A stretch of 64,000 bases of DNA from Ciona savignyi (Eukaryota; Chordata; Ascidiacea; Phlebobranchia; Cionidae): contig CH003275.1 of assembly GCA_000149265.1 (NCBI GenBank), forward strand, positions 388,854 to 452,853, in the 5' to 3' direction. The position numbers were made by a program, and so were the translations under genes. The notes under the pieces were generated by a model. It had not been told where the DNA came from and did not search any database. It was given only the letters and a program-made list of their open reading frames with translations. Below are positions 37,162 through 51,771 of this stretch, piece by piece (positions within the stretch are counted from its first letter, which is position 1; the number at the start of each line of letters is the position of its first letter).

Positions 37162-37584
37162 TTTTTGTTCGGCTATCCGCTCTTGGCGATTGCGCAATCT
37201 AACCGGACAAAAATCGCTAAGTTAAATGACCGTGCCTGTATTTATTAACCTAGAAATACGGCAATTCAACAATTAGTCACACAGTTTAAAATTTTTGTTA
37301 AAATCAGCGAGTAGAATATGTAAAAATATTTTTTTTATTAACGAATATTGACAGCGCATTTCCATTTATCCTTTAAATTGTTAAAAATGAACTTAAATCA
37401 TGTGATACGGATGAGATATTTCGGTAGGAAGATTTCTTATTAGGCAAAATACCTCACAGCCTACCATTTCGGTACAGATATATTGTACAAAAAAACATAA
37501 CTCGTATATTTTTTGGGAAAATTAAAATCATAACCGTAGTAAAGAAACAAACCAATGTGGTTCTACAGATTAGTAATGTCAGGT

Positions 37585-39776
37585 TTATCTCCGATAAAAG
37601 GAGAAACATAACGCAGCAATCACTGCAAAGACAAGTAAGGTGTAAGAAAGTTGAACGAAACCTTGTTTCGCAATCGGGTTTTCAGCCATCATTTCATCAT
37701 ACAAACTTGCGCTCTTGTTCTTGTGCGGAAAAGGTTTATTCGGTATCGGTTTACCGAGGAACTTGCATATAGGCTCCCAGCCTTCCTTTACGTTGTACAC
37801 CAACAGCTTGTCTTTCGGCGCAGCCTGTCACACACAGATTTATTACAATGTTTAAGGTTATCCCCATGCATGGAAAACGTCATATAACTTTGTGTCTATC
37901 GGTGGGTTTTATATGAGCGATTGCAGTCTTTATGTACAATTAGAAATGTTCTATTTTTCAGTTTAATCTAATGCTCAATCCACTGGTTTCACGCGATGAT
38001 CGTTAAGTGCCATTGTAGATACCAGACATAATTAAAGCCTTTATATATTCCTTTTAAAAAATAAACACAATTTGTTTACCACGTTGCCGTTTCTAGATTA
38101 GCGGGACGTCTGGTTAATATTAACTAATCCATTTAAAGAGTAACGGAGTGCTCGACCTTAAAACCAGCCACACGAAGAGTCAACCATGTAGGTAAATATT
38201 TGATCGATAAAAAAATACCTTCAGAACATAAGCATTGTGCTTCTTGTATATCTGCCGCAGTAACATTTCATTCGAAACGCTCAAATTCATGCGTGGTCGT
38301 GAAGAATTGTGGCCGTAAACAACACGATCTGAACAAAAAACAACAAACATAAACTTTGATTGTAGAGCAAGAAAATAAATAAGACTTGTAATAAAGACCT
38401 ATATCCCACTGATAGGGTATCTTAGCTCAGTTGGCGGGAGTCAAGGGAGTGTGTAACGTAATGTAGTCTGTGTTCTTACTGGTTGAAGGCACTCACTGGT
38501 TGTTACCAAATCCAAGTATATTAATAAGCTCAACTGCTACAGAAGATACGTCTTAATCAGATCTTAGTTTCGATGGTGGGTGTAAAAGTTAACGAATGTA
38601 AAAGTACATCAAACAATTATTCGTGTTCTATTACTTTCTATTTTCCAGTCCTTGATAATAACATTACATACTTAGATTTTTGAAAAAGGAATACATTCGA
38701 AATCCTATTGGAGTAAGAGAGAAGAGTATCTTTAACATTATGTTCCGATCCAAATTTTCCATTTGCTTCTTCAAACTTAAGTACCAACTGTCTTCATCGC
38801 GAATTGTTAGAATTATCTAAAATGGAACACATGTGTAGGAAATTAGAATTATAATGGTATATTATCTGTTTAAGGTGCATGGTCAATTATATAGCATAGG
38901 ATATATTATATATATATATATATGTTTGAATGGGAAAACGTAAGAGGCGTTAACACACTGGCAATCGTAAGAACACGCCGTGCCAACCGTCTGAGCTATT
39001 GCAGTGTTGGGTATAATTGATACGTTTATCAACTTTATTAGTGCTTATTTATCTTGGGTTAGACAATGTCCTAAATTCTTTCTTATTTATCTTGGGTTAG
39101 ACAATGTCCTAAATTCTTTGTTTAAGGGCACATCCCACCAGGTAGCGACCAGTTTCAAAACTGCACTCCTTTGGCTAAAAGGCGACTCACAATAACCCCC
39201 AGCAAAGCTATCTAGATAGATGATAAAATAAGTTGGCATTATTTCACAGTTATTTCCCAAATAAAAACCCAAACACGTAAGATTTACTGTTTTTTTTTCA
39301 TATGCATAGAGCTGCAGAGTCAATACAATGAACACCTTTGTGTATACAAATGGATACAAATTAAACCAACAGGCCTATAGAATATTATAAATGTTGCATT
39401 ACAAAACAACATTGTGAACATGATATAATGGACGACGTACATGACAATGTGTGATAATGGGTTGTTGTAAGGACTGCCATAGTCCAATACACGGTAATAA
39501 TTCCATACCTCCTCCCTTACTTACCTTTGCATCGGGAAAAGCTTGATGGATTTCTTCCCAGAAATGAAAGCTCGGAGCGTCGACTGTCGCATCGACATCT
39601 TTGTACATTCGTTTAAAATCTTCAACTGTTCCACCGCTTGACATTAATCTGTTCCAATCTTTGCCCAAATAATAGAAGTTCTCAATGAAGTCGTACGTCT
39701 TGTAGCCGAGTTCGTTACAAACGGCGACCATTGATTTGGTTCCCGTCTTGGAGAACCCGGCGACAATTACCTTCAT
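37585..39776 (-). CDS. Sulfotransferase-like P-loop protein with C-terminal membrane anchor, 248 aa
   Basis: Four exons on the minus strand: 39776-39525, 38816-38672, 38328-38219 and 37824-37585, in phase (747 bases). The N-terminus MKVIVAGFSKTGTKSM is the PAPS-binding loop form of the small eukaryotic sulfotransferase-like family (Sulfotransfer_4 type, named from memory). GGTVEDFKRMYKDVDATVDA, FWEEIHQAFPDAK and IILTIRDEDSWYLSLKKQ follow in the family order. The last exon ends with the hydrophobic segment SYTLLVFAVIAALCFSF and YRR, so the protein is probably anchored at its C-terminus. Natural substrate and activity are unknown. An AATAAA complement lies about 250 bases past the stop. Confidence in the fold is high, in the function low. 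Confidence 0.85.
37836..38010 (-). repeat. tRNA-like SINE (family A) fragment next to the last sulfotransferase-like exon
   Basis: Diverged copy with GTTATCCCCATGCATGGAAAA. It begins about ten bases from the acceptor at 37825-37826 of the minus-strand gene. Confidence 0.55.
38900..39205 (-). repeat. Diverged SINE copy in the sulfotransferase-like intron 1
   Basis: GAATGGGAAAACG..GGCGTTAACACACTGGCAATCG matches the family A body. It contains a local 36-base tandem duplication around CTTATTTATCTTGGGTTAG near 39045-39120. A TATATA run precedes it. Confidence 0.7.
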
Positions 39777-40165
39777 TTTTACGCCTGTCTGCTTTCGGTA
39801 ACACAGTTATATTCTCTTTAAGATAGATACAACTTCTAATATAAATCTGCATAAATAAATCGGATTTAGTGGTATGTAAACAGCGGAAATTCTAAATGTA
39901 ACTTTGATTTCGTGTTGTTACTGATTTCGTGTTACTTTTCAGGTTACACGACAACAACAAAATAGAATAAACATAAATATCGCCTATATCCCATATTTAA
40001 TTATTTTAGCTAAAGTGAAAAAAAATTATGTGACTCCAATTTTCTCAGCTCGAGAATTAAAAGATACTATGCTAATCATACAGAGACTGCTTTTAATAAA
40101 TTAAATGATGTTGGGCAACTGCGTTAAATACGTTGTTAAGGCATGGTGAACGAGTAAGTACTGAC
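39777..40165. other. Intergenic
   Basis: A+T-rich DNA upstream of the minus-strand sulfotransferase-like gene. No exon or clear motif is recognised. Confidence 0.5.
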
Positions 40166-40462
40166 GGTTCCATGACAACTGAACCCCTTACAACTGAACC
40201 CCTTACAACTGAACCCTTACAACTAAACCCTTTACAACTGAACCCCTACAATTAAGCCCCTTACAACTGAACTCCTTTTAACTGTACCCCTTTAAACTGA
40301 ACCCCTTTACAACTGAACCCATTTCAATTGAACCTCTTTACAACTGAACCCCCTTTTCAATTAAAAGCGTTCGGTTAAAAGGGGTTCAGTTGTAAAGGGG
40401 TTCAGTTGTAGGGGCTCAGTTGTAAGGGGTTCAGTTGTAAGGGGTTCAGTTGACTGGTCACC
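40166..40462. mobile_element. 297-bp hairpin element built of 15-bp tandem units, 8-bp target duplication
   Basis: The left arm is a run of TTACAACTGAACCCC-type units and the right arm is its reverse complement (GGGGTTCAGTTGTAA), forming one large hairpin centred near 40360. The flanks repeat GTACTGAC at 40158-40165 and 40463-40470. There is no coding capacity. Confidence 0.88.
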
Positions 40463-43400
40463 GTACTGACAAATATCTAATACGAAAAGCATAAAATTAT
40501 ATTACGATTTTGTAGCTACGAACACAACGAAATAAAAGTCCAACTTCTACAGGATATAAATATGTGCTATCTACCCAAACAAATAATTAATAATATACCT
40601 ATCTTCTTCAGCTGTCATTATTTTTTTCAATTGTCCAACTGGTCAATTGCCTAAAAATACATTTATTCCTTTAATCGGTAAAATTCTACATTGCATAATT
40701 GCAGCAGACCTTTAGACTCGCGTATTTGAACGCTTGAACTACGCGTCCTTGAGCGTTGGTTTTAGGATAAGTTGAGCAGCGAGAAACCAGCAGACAGTAA
40801 ACAAGCAGGTCTAACAATAAAGGGTTATATACCGCACGCACATAGTATGTACCATTGTCCCATTATATATGGATACGATTTCGTTATAGTAGAGTTATTT
40901 AGCTAAAACCGGACTTTTGCACAAATTAAATACACATATACAATAACTGGAATTGTCGGTATAAAAATGCTAAATTTAACAGGGTTATGAGCATTGTAAA
41001 TACACGGACATTGGGCAAACAATAGGATGGTGAGGGCGAGAGGGCAAGTAATCCCGAACCGCACAAGTAAATTTTAATTGTAACCAGTATGGTAAAATAC
41101 CGCGGAAAAATATTTTGGCAAATGGATATTATGAATATAGGATTCAAATTATGTTACATAGCGCTGTGATAAACAAGATTGTACCATTGTTGCAAGAGAA
41201 TATGCGGGCTTAGTTTACTTATGTAAAGTGACCGGTTGAAGGTAATTACGCAATCTCTATTCTATACCATGATTGTGCAAGACGTGTGTGCACTGATATG
41301 CAACAGTCGCCACGGTAACAAATAACGGCAAAGCATAATTTAATCAAGAGATAAGTTTTCTATGTCCATTTTGTTTTTCTACACAAAAGACGCAAAACTT
41401 GAAAATTGCACCCAGATACACAAAGATACAGGGTGAGGTAAGCTTAGATTAAATGACTTAATTTCTTCGCCAAAGAATTAGGCTGTATCACGCATCGCTT
41501 AATCTTATTGTAGAAATAAATTTAAAACATACAGACAACGAAATGGGACTGTTTTATATTCTAATCATTCACCAAAACCTCATTCATGTTCTCAATAGAA
41601 CGTCGCCAACCAGAAAAAAACTACTAAGTGATGTTGCTGATGCAGGTAAACACTCTCTTAACCAATCCACTGTCTGTTACTTTAGCGAGTGGAGCGGCCC
41701 TGCGGCAGTACGCACTTCTAAAATAACGTCTAATAATCCAACGCGCAAAAGTCAACAGCTATTTATTTCGGTGGTAAGGTAGGAAGTTTCCAAGATGATA
41801 CAATACGATGGACTAATACCGGTAATTTATGATGAAATAAACTACTCTACAGTAATTAGCCACAAACAAACACCATAATTAACATACACTCACCAAACTT
41901 TAAACATTTGTGGTAGTAAAAATGCGAAAAGTTAGTTGAATCAGGCAAATATTCTGCACAACTCTTTAAAAACAGTATAGTCCACAAAGACAAAAAAATC
42001 AGTTCCATTATCATTTCAATTATGACGTGCTCTACATTTCGTAATATACACATCGGTTGGCCAAGAAAACAAACTTTAAAAAGGGGAGCGTACGAGTTGA
42101 TAAATCATGGACACTTTATTTGTAAAGACTGTAGAAAGTCTTTGGTTAAATGAAACATAACGTTTATACTCGAGAAATGAAAGATGTATCCGAGGTTTCT
42201 CTAGGTTATTTGCGGCCCACTGCAGGAATCCAGTGTAATTTTTGAGTTCTACTAAATGAAATGTCCCAAATTACACAACACAGTGCAATAGCTCCGGTAG
42301 GGTTATCTGATGAATTGTCCATGTGATAGCATACCTTGCTTTCTCCCTTCACGATGACTTAAAATATTAATATACAATTCTATCCTGGTAAGCACATGCG
42401 TTTTGTTGTAGTGTAAATAAGTGTTGCTTAGTAGGATAGGTTAAAGAGTATATGATATATACAATATAGTTTTCTTAATATCATTGTTATTGATCCCAAA
42501 AGTTTTTTTGATGAATTTTTGACATACGTTTTCAACGAAAACGACCATTTTCTATTGTTTATGAGAAGATTGCCCTACCACATAAGAAAACAGATCTCTA
42601 TGTTATATACTAGAGAATGTCAAATGACGTGAAGCAATCATTGTTTTTAAAACCAGTGTTGAGTGTATACGCTCTATTTTTCTGCATGCAGGAACGACCG
42701 GGTTCCCTGGCTACCTGATTATCTTACACACATTAGATTTTTGCAAGCAGGAGCTAATGGGTTCCCGAGTTACCATTCCAAACTTGATATCCATGTTTTC
42801 TGAATAGAGTATTCAAGCTATGAATTTGACATTTTAATTGATTTTCGGTGGTAGCGTGCGGTTTGTAGGGTCCGTTTGTCCTCATTTTCAGTTTAATTTT
42901 ACTTACCTATACCATTTCTTTAGGTCAAGGCATACTCTGAAAATGACATTTAGGATTTCTATCAGTTTCAACCTGATTCGATAACGCGTTATACCCATTG
43001 GGGACCGGACATGCCTGTTAAAAAACAGAGTAAAATCAAAATGTGTTCCCATGTTCCGGAAATCCGAAGGAAACCCATAATAATAGGTAGATTGCTGCAG
43101 TTTATATACTATACTAATATCACTTGTTCAATATATAAATCCGTAGGTTTATATTTGTCAGATTTAAGTACATGTACATTCTTAACGCAGGTCGCCTTTT
43201 TCCAAATACCATTTTTTTGGGGGGTCACTTGGAATTTTGGCGTGATTGCTTAATGCTATTTCTTGTGGACTATTAACCATATTTAAAATGTACATAATAA
43301 GTTTGGTTTATTACCTCAAGGACCAATCCGCTTTCAGAAACAAGCTAAATGCTCGGCGTATAAAATATAGGTATAACAAAATAGTCTGGCAACATCCGAC

Positions 43401-43606
43401 TATTTATCAAAACGCACAAATATTCGTCATTTCCTTACAAATTATTCATCAAACGCACAAATAATTTTCATTTCCTGAATATCGACATTTATTCAACATG
43501 TCATACTACGTCAATGCTTTGCAAAACAGTGGATTCGTTGTTAGTTTAAACACACACAATCGTGAAGTTCTCCAGTTCTCTGTGCAGAATAACGGTTAAA
43601 AACAGC
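40463..43606. other. Intergenic; one weak gene candidate and a SINE
   Basis: Apart from the candidate peptide at 41677-42014 and a diverged plus-strand SINE at about 42190-42390 (CAACACAGTGCAATAGCTCCGG core), nothing is recognised. An open frame starting at 41543 overlaps the peptide candidate on the other strand and is not supported. Confidence 0.45.
41677..42014 (-). CDS. Candidate small secreted peptide, 53 aa, two exons
   Basis: The minus-strand ATG at 42014 opens a signal-peptide-like segment (MIMELIFLSLWTILFLKSCA) followed by EYLPDSTNFSHFYYHKCLKF. The exon ends at 41894 with a strong donor (G|GTGAGTG). An acceptor (TTATTTTAG) at 41718-41719 continues in phase for 13 codons and a stop, ending at 41677. 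The hydrophobic leader, good splice signals and phase agreement are suggestive, but no homologue is recognised and no poly(A) signal is close. It may be chance. Confidence 0.3.
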
Positions 43607-44065
43607 CAGGCCCGGTGCTAGGAACCGCGGGGCCCAATTAGAAATGTGATGGCGGGGCCCCTACTCTTCATAGCAAAATTTATGGATGTTTATATATATC
43701 ATAAAATACATACCAGTACATACAAACTACAAAAATATACATTTAATTCTTGCTATAAAACGTATTAAAGGTAATGTGGATGCTTATTTATGATATATTG
43801 TTTTACTTCCAAACACATATAGTTGCCAAACATTATATATTGTTTAGCAACCATATTCATTATGACGTAACAGGCAGACACAGAAATATAAATTTGACTT
43901 AGTTACGATGCATAACAAATTGATATTATGAGAAAGAATATTATTTTACGTTTCAGTAGTATTTTAAACCTCGTAATACAGAAAGACCCCCGCTAGCGCG
44001 GGGCCCCTTCAAGGTGCGGGGCCCAATTTGATCTAATCGGTCAAATCGGCCTAAAACCGGCCCTG
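43607..44065. mobile_element. hAT-type non-autonomous element, 459 bp, perfect 8-bp target duplication
   Basis: The ends are CAGGCCCGGTGCTAGG and the inverse of CAGGGCCGGTTTTAGG. AAAACAGC is repeated exactly at 43599-43606 and 44066-44073. Subterminal GCGGGGCCC-type motifs appear near both ends. The interior is A+T-rich without a transposase frame. Confidence 0.93.
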
Positions 44066-44073
44066 AAAACAGC

Positions 44074-44945
44074 AACCTGAATACGGAACATTGAATTGTA
44101 TCTGCAGTTTAGTTATAGTTTTATGTGTAGAATTAAACTTAGCATGCTATTTTATTTCAGATTAGTTTTTGTTTAGCGAATATCTGCAAGAAAATTTCCA
44201 AAACACCCAAAATGCGGTTTGATTTAGAAATCGTATGATATTAAATTAATCTTAATGTAATATTATGTATAAATTTTGTTGAAAGTTAGTATTTAAGATA
44301 ACCTCTTTTACTCCAAGAGAAAATAATTCCTAGATTTATATTTATTTAACACGCATAAATTTTGGTACAAAACAACAAGGAATTATTTCAGTAAAATAAT
44401 AATTACAACCCTTACGTGTGAGGTATAAGTAACATAATTCGTATGCAGTTAGCGTGTAATGTTCTGAATTGCATAATTTGTGTAATAAAGCATCTTACAT
44501 GTAAACATAAATAGAGTAAGCAGTCTGGTAAAAAGAGATTGGCTTTAAAATCGGTTAGACTGCGTTTAATATCACCTTTAATATTGATTAGAAATTTTAC
44601 CTACATGTGTACGATAGATTGAATGAGATTTTTTACATGCTTTTCCCTGACTTCTATCGTGTTAAAGCAGTCCAAAATTTAATAAAAGGAAACATATTTT
44701 CGCAAGCAATAGCAATTTCGATAGAAATAAACAAGAAATATATATGCAAAGTGGAAAAGTATTTCGTCGACTTTATTACAGCAGAATATTTTAATTTAAA
44801 CATTGACGTAACCGCATCACGTAATTGTACTAGTTTAACGAATGTGTTTTGACCACGTATATCCAGTAAATAGGGTTGCAAAAAGCACCATATTACGATT
44901 TAATTTGACCATCGTAATTTCATCTCTTCGAATAACATTTCAACG
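44074..44945. other. Intergenic upstream of the CAP gene
   Basis: A+T-rich. An 81-codon open frame at 44607-44852 has no domain, leader or splice context and is not called. Confidence 0.5.
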
Positions 44946-47871
44946 ATGACAGATACCAGTTTAGAAGGTATAATCTATTTAATTGTACTAAGTATGCCAA
45001 AACGAATTAATAAAATGGAGGAAGTGTCGTCATCTCCGTCCCTTTATTACACAAATTGAGTTACATGCAGATTGGTGGTATTGTTTTGAGTGAATGTGTT
45101 ATTTCTAGTTCAGTTGTATAGATGCTATTGCTTTAACGTTTTAAATGCATTTGCGGCTACTGTAAAAATAAATACAATTACCCATCCGTATATCAATTAA
45201 ACATAATATTTCGGAAGTAATAATAAACTGCTGACAAAAGCGTTATATTTTTTGTTAAAAAAAGAGGACGACACACGTAATGTAGATTGTATCCAACAAC
45301 CATTCGGCTAAAAGTCCAATGTAGTACGTGTAATCAAACAAATATTTTTATTTGTATGAAAATGATTTCAGAACAATACTCGCAAGTTGTACACGATATA
45401 CAAATAAAGGGCCTCCCGTGGACGGAAGAGAGGAAACGGGTCGTTCAATTAGCTCAAGAACACAAGGAAAAACAACTTGCTTTAACCGGACTGGGTAAGA
45501 ACATGTGTTATACGACCACCTAGGATTTCTTTTAAAGTTTGTTCTGCTGTCTAATGATAACGCGTCAGCCAACACAAAATCTTGTGGAATTAAAACTATT
45601 TTTTATTGTAAATTTAAGCAAGGCATTTAGCGGGCGTTGTTTGGACCCATAGCAATGCAATAAGTAACCCGACGGCGTGCACAAGTTATTCCGACAAATA
45701 CATGTGTGAGAACCCCTTAATTTATCCACCCTGGGCACATAAGGAGCATAATTTATTTGACATCGTCTTGGGCAGTGGACGGGTTGCTGCCTAGCCATAG
45801 AGAGCTGTTCCAAGGAGAGGTTTTGCAGCGACACAATGAGCTCAGAAATCATTCAAACACCTCCCCGTAAGTTACCTCGGCAGATAAACTATGTTTGTAT
45901 TGTTTATTAGCTTTTTACAATACATACATAATGCATACAAGGCTTAATGTAATTGTACATGCATGTACAATTACATGTATGGCTAACCCTTAATTTCTTT
46001 ATGTTATAAACATAATTAGTTAGATTACGCTTTTTGTGTTTTTTACATTTCGAGGAACAACAACGAAAGTTTTAGCATTTTTTCTGCAGAGTTATATTTT
46101 ATTTTAATATTTTACTGGGTTTAAGCAACGTATGTACTGTAGAGAATTCGCAAAAGACAATGTGTACTGAATACAATATGACGTCATTTTTATTATTCCC
46201 ACACGATAGAGCCCACACCCGAAACCTTAAGTCCGAATATTTTCCCATTTTACAACATTGTTGCCGCACAGCACTCCGTTAACATATTATATAAACTTGT
46301 AAATACAATGTAGAGGGTTGCCGGATATTAAAACTACTTTACACTTCCAGTGTGACAATGAATCTTCAACTACAAGCGGGTGCACAGGAATGGGCAAATC
46401 AACTCTTGGATAAGGGTCGTTTGGAACACAAAGGTGGAGGGGTATACGGAAAAAATTTGTACTTCTGTAACAGCCCCATGATGTTCGCACCGACGGGTAA
46501 TGAATTTGAAACTAGTTTTCGGTGTAAATGTGTCGTATTCCTTATTTATTAAGTTTTAATTGACTATTAAGCAGCGCCAAAGCTAAAACTAAAGGAAATA
46601 CAGTATATTTGCAATATAACACAGAATAATCAACTAATACTTTTAAACTGTAAAGCAAATGTGTTACACTTTTAGGCGTGGTTCTCGATAAGCTGTAGCC
46701 AGCAGCTCTCAACGTTATGTATAAAATTCTTGTATTAAGCAGCAAAAAACATACCACAGCAGGTCATAAAAACAAATGGGCGGGTAAAGTCTAATGGTTT
46801 GTAGCTGAAAGATAAAAATGACAGGTAACTATTGTCAAGCATTGGGTTATCAACGCACAGATACAAACGCACGAGGATAAGACATTGTTACAAATGTACC
46901 ACAAATAAATAGCAGCAACTTAGGTTAAATTATAGGAGCAGCGAATAAACAATTTTTCTAACACGATCGTGCGCTTAAGTGTTTATCTGAAATTACAACC
47001 CAATGCATGAACAAAAACTATTCCAATTGCTTATCGTATTCTGTACGTAACTTTGATAACCCGGCATCGGGCATAAAGCAATCTCACGATTGCCCATATT
47101 AAATTGCCTCATGCGTTACCCATTTCGAAGATACAGATGATTACATGCAGCAAGACACATGAAAATTAAATCGGGCCACACTGTTGTTACAGGCGCTAAA
47201 GTGTCCGATTGTTGGTACAAAGAAAAGAAAAGTTACAACTTTGTAACCGGTGAATCGAACGACAGTAATCCAATAGGTACATCATTTTAAATAATATAGT
47301 TTCTTAGTTTTTGAAAAATACTAAAAATAGAAAAGTAACCTCCAATTAATGCAATCATAAAAAAACAACCTGTGGATTGTGGACCAATGTTTCTAAATGA
47401 CGTGCTTTGCTTCAATAACTGATTACATTGGCTTCAGGGTGTGAGGATTTCCCAAATGGTGACGTAATATAACGTCAATCGCACGGTTAAAGATGCACAT
47501 CACATTTAACTTTTATTTTCTCCGTTGGACTCAATGAAGTATCCGTGATAAGCTTATTACTAGATAAGTTTTAAATTATATACTCTATATGAACCAGTCA
47601 CACAAACCACTTTATAAAATTTCATGATGGGTAAACTCAACCATTCTTTTAATAAGTAAGCCATTACACTTCAACTTTTTTATTTTTCTCTTTTTTCGAG
47701 TCAGGTCACTTTACTCAGTTGGTGTGGAGGGAAACTAAGGAAATTGGCGTTGGAATTTCGTCGGATGGAAAGGGAACATATTATGTTTGTGTAAGATACG
47801 AACCAAGAGGCAACATGACTGGCCAGTATTTGCAAAATGTCGGAGAAATGAAACCTGGCGCAACAATGTAA
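44946..47871 (+). CDS. GAPR-1-like CAP-domain protein, about 197-201 aa, six exons
   Basis: Exons 44946-44967, 45372-45494, 45815-45866 (or 45803-45866), 46351-46496, 47193-47276, 47705-47871, in phase. The CAP fold is shown by EVLQRHNELRNH, LQAGAQEWANQLLDKGRLEH, WYKEKKSYNF, GHFTQLVWRETKEIGVGI and YYVCVRYEPRGNM, in family order. The two cavity histidines (LEH and GHF) and the WYKE glutamate are present. The usual GENL box reads GKNL, so one normally conserved glutamate is lysine. There is no signal peptide: the first ~48 residues (MTDTSLEEQYSQVV onwards) are a charged, probably helical extension, so an intracellular GLIPR2-like protein is likely. The start of exon 3 is ambiguous because two AGs are in frame. 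Confidence 0.88.
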
Positions 47872-49495
47872 CTTTCAGTACACATTAAGGAGAGCTGTAC
47901 TGTACTTGTATATGTCGGATATTATTAATCAAAATGTATTATGCTTATATAGGTATTATATCGTGCAGCTTAACGTGAGATAAACACACAAACACTATAT
48001 CCCTATGCAAACGCTTTATATTCAATATACAGAGGTACAATTTAGTTGGAATACTTCTTACATTATAGTTTTATAAAATTAGCTGCTTATTTGAAAAATG
48101 GTATGCAAAAAGATAAAAAATACATATATATATATGTACATATTATTGGTGACTCTGTGATCTCGTACTTGAGATGAGCATTGATGGAGGTTACTGCAGT
48201 TGGTAGTTTAATGGTGAGAAGAGAATACGACCATGTATATCTCCGTGAATAGATAAACCCAATTCGTAAGTGTGTGTAGGGAGTCCTTGCAGGCCACTTG
48301 CCTATCGTGCTAAATTGTTCCTTGTAGGCCCCAGTTGCGATCTGCAATTTTCCACGTGCTGTTTCGACTCTCGGAGGTGCGCTGATTAATTGAGATTTTC
48401 TGCGTAAACGTCCTCGACTTGACTTTTGTCTTTTTTGGTTTTGTAAATCAAAGCTTTAGTAGTTTGATAACATCAATTGTATTGATCAATTGAGGCGATT
48501 AACCTAGTACCAGTTACGAGTTAAATCGTTGGATATTTCAACGACATAGAATCGAGTTAAATTCTCAGTATCTCACATAAAAGATCTTTCTTAATGCGAT
48601 TGACCTCCATTAAGGGCTCTCTGTTAGGAGCCTCTCGTCTTGAGCCAAAGTAGAATAAACTTATATAGATAAAAATATTAGACAGCTGCGGTAATAATAG
48701 TTCAGTGATGACGCAAATGTCGGCTGCGACGATCATAAATCTTATGTAAACATATGAGGTCGCTACATGTGCATCGGCCTTTAACCATTCGGCCACAAAA
48801 AAATTCCTTTTTTTAACTGTGCTCAGATTTAAAACGGAGATTGGCACATTACTAATGCCGTTTTTAAAAAGAAATTGATATATGAATTGGTAGCGTTAAC
48901 CATTCGTCACACAACTCCCTGCGGTGATTTATCATTTAATCATATGTATTTGTTTCAAGCGGTTTATCATTTTAAAACGCTTGGTTAGTCATGCGCAAAG
49001 AGTTTGGTCATGCATACTCAAGTGTGACTGGAATTTGGACTTCGTGTTCACTTTATTTGAGTTTCTATTTATTTTTTGCGTTTACACCGTTTCATGCGAT
49101 GTTAGTTAAACTGTTATAGTTTTATTCCGTATTACGATTAATGCTCCGAGTAAAAATCATTTACTTCTACAAATTATACGCTATATTGTTCTGTTAAAGT
49201 CTCAGAATCCTAATAATAACAATCAATTTGTGATCAGCAAAGTATAGGGTTAAAGAGGCTGTATAAATTATATAAAAGGTGAAAATATGGAAGTTTGAAA
49301 AGTAATACCAATCACAGACTTACTCTGACTGCATTTATGTAGATTCAATTTACATCATTATACTAAATTGACAATAATTTGATTATATTGAAATTGAACT
49401 CATTTTTGAAAAGTTTTCCTTTAAAACCATTTTAAATAATTGCTTTGGTTTGGTTAGACTTTAGAGTTGGGCCTTTGTAAATTTAAATATTCAAA
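47872..49495. other. Intergenic, CAP gene to YIPF5
   Basis: Holds a short TATATA run near 48120 and a diverged tRNA-like repeat in reverse near 48770-48800 (TTTAACCATTCGGCCAC). No coding exon is recognised. Confidence 0.5.

Positions 49496-51771
<2,276 letters not shown>

Noticed and set aside
44607..44852. 81-codon open frame upstream of the CAP gene
   Set aside because: Composition matches A+T-rich flanking DNA; no domain, leader or splice link in phase to exon 1 at 44946.
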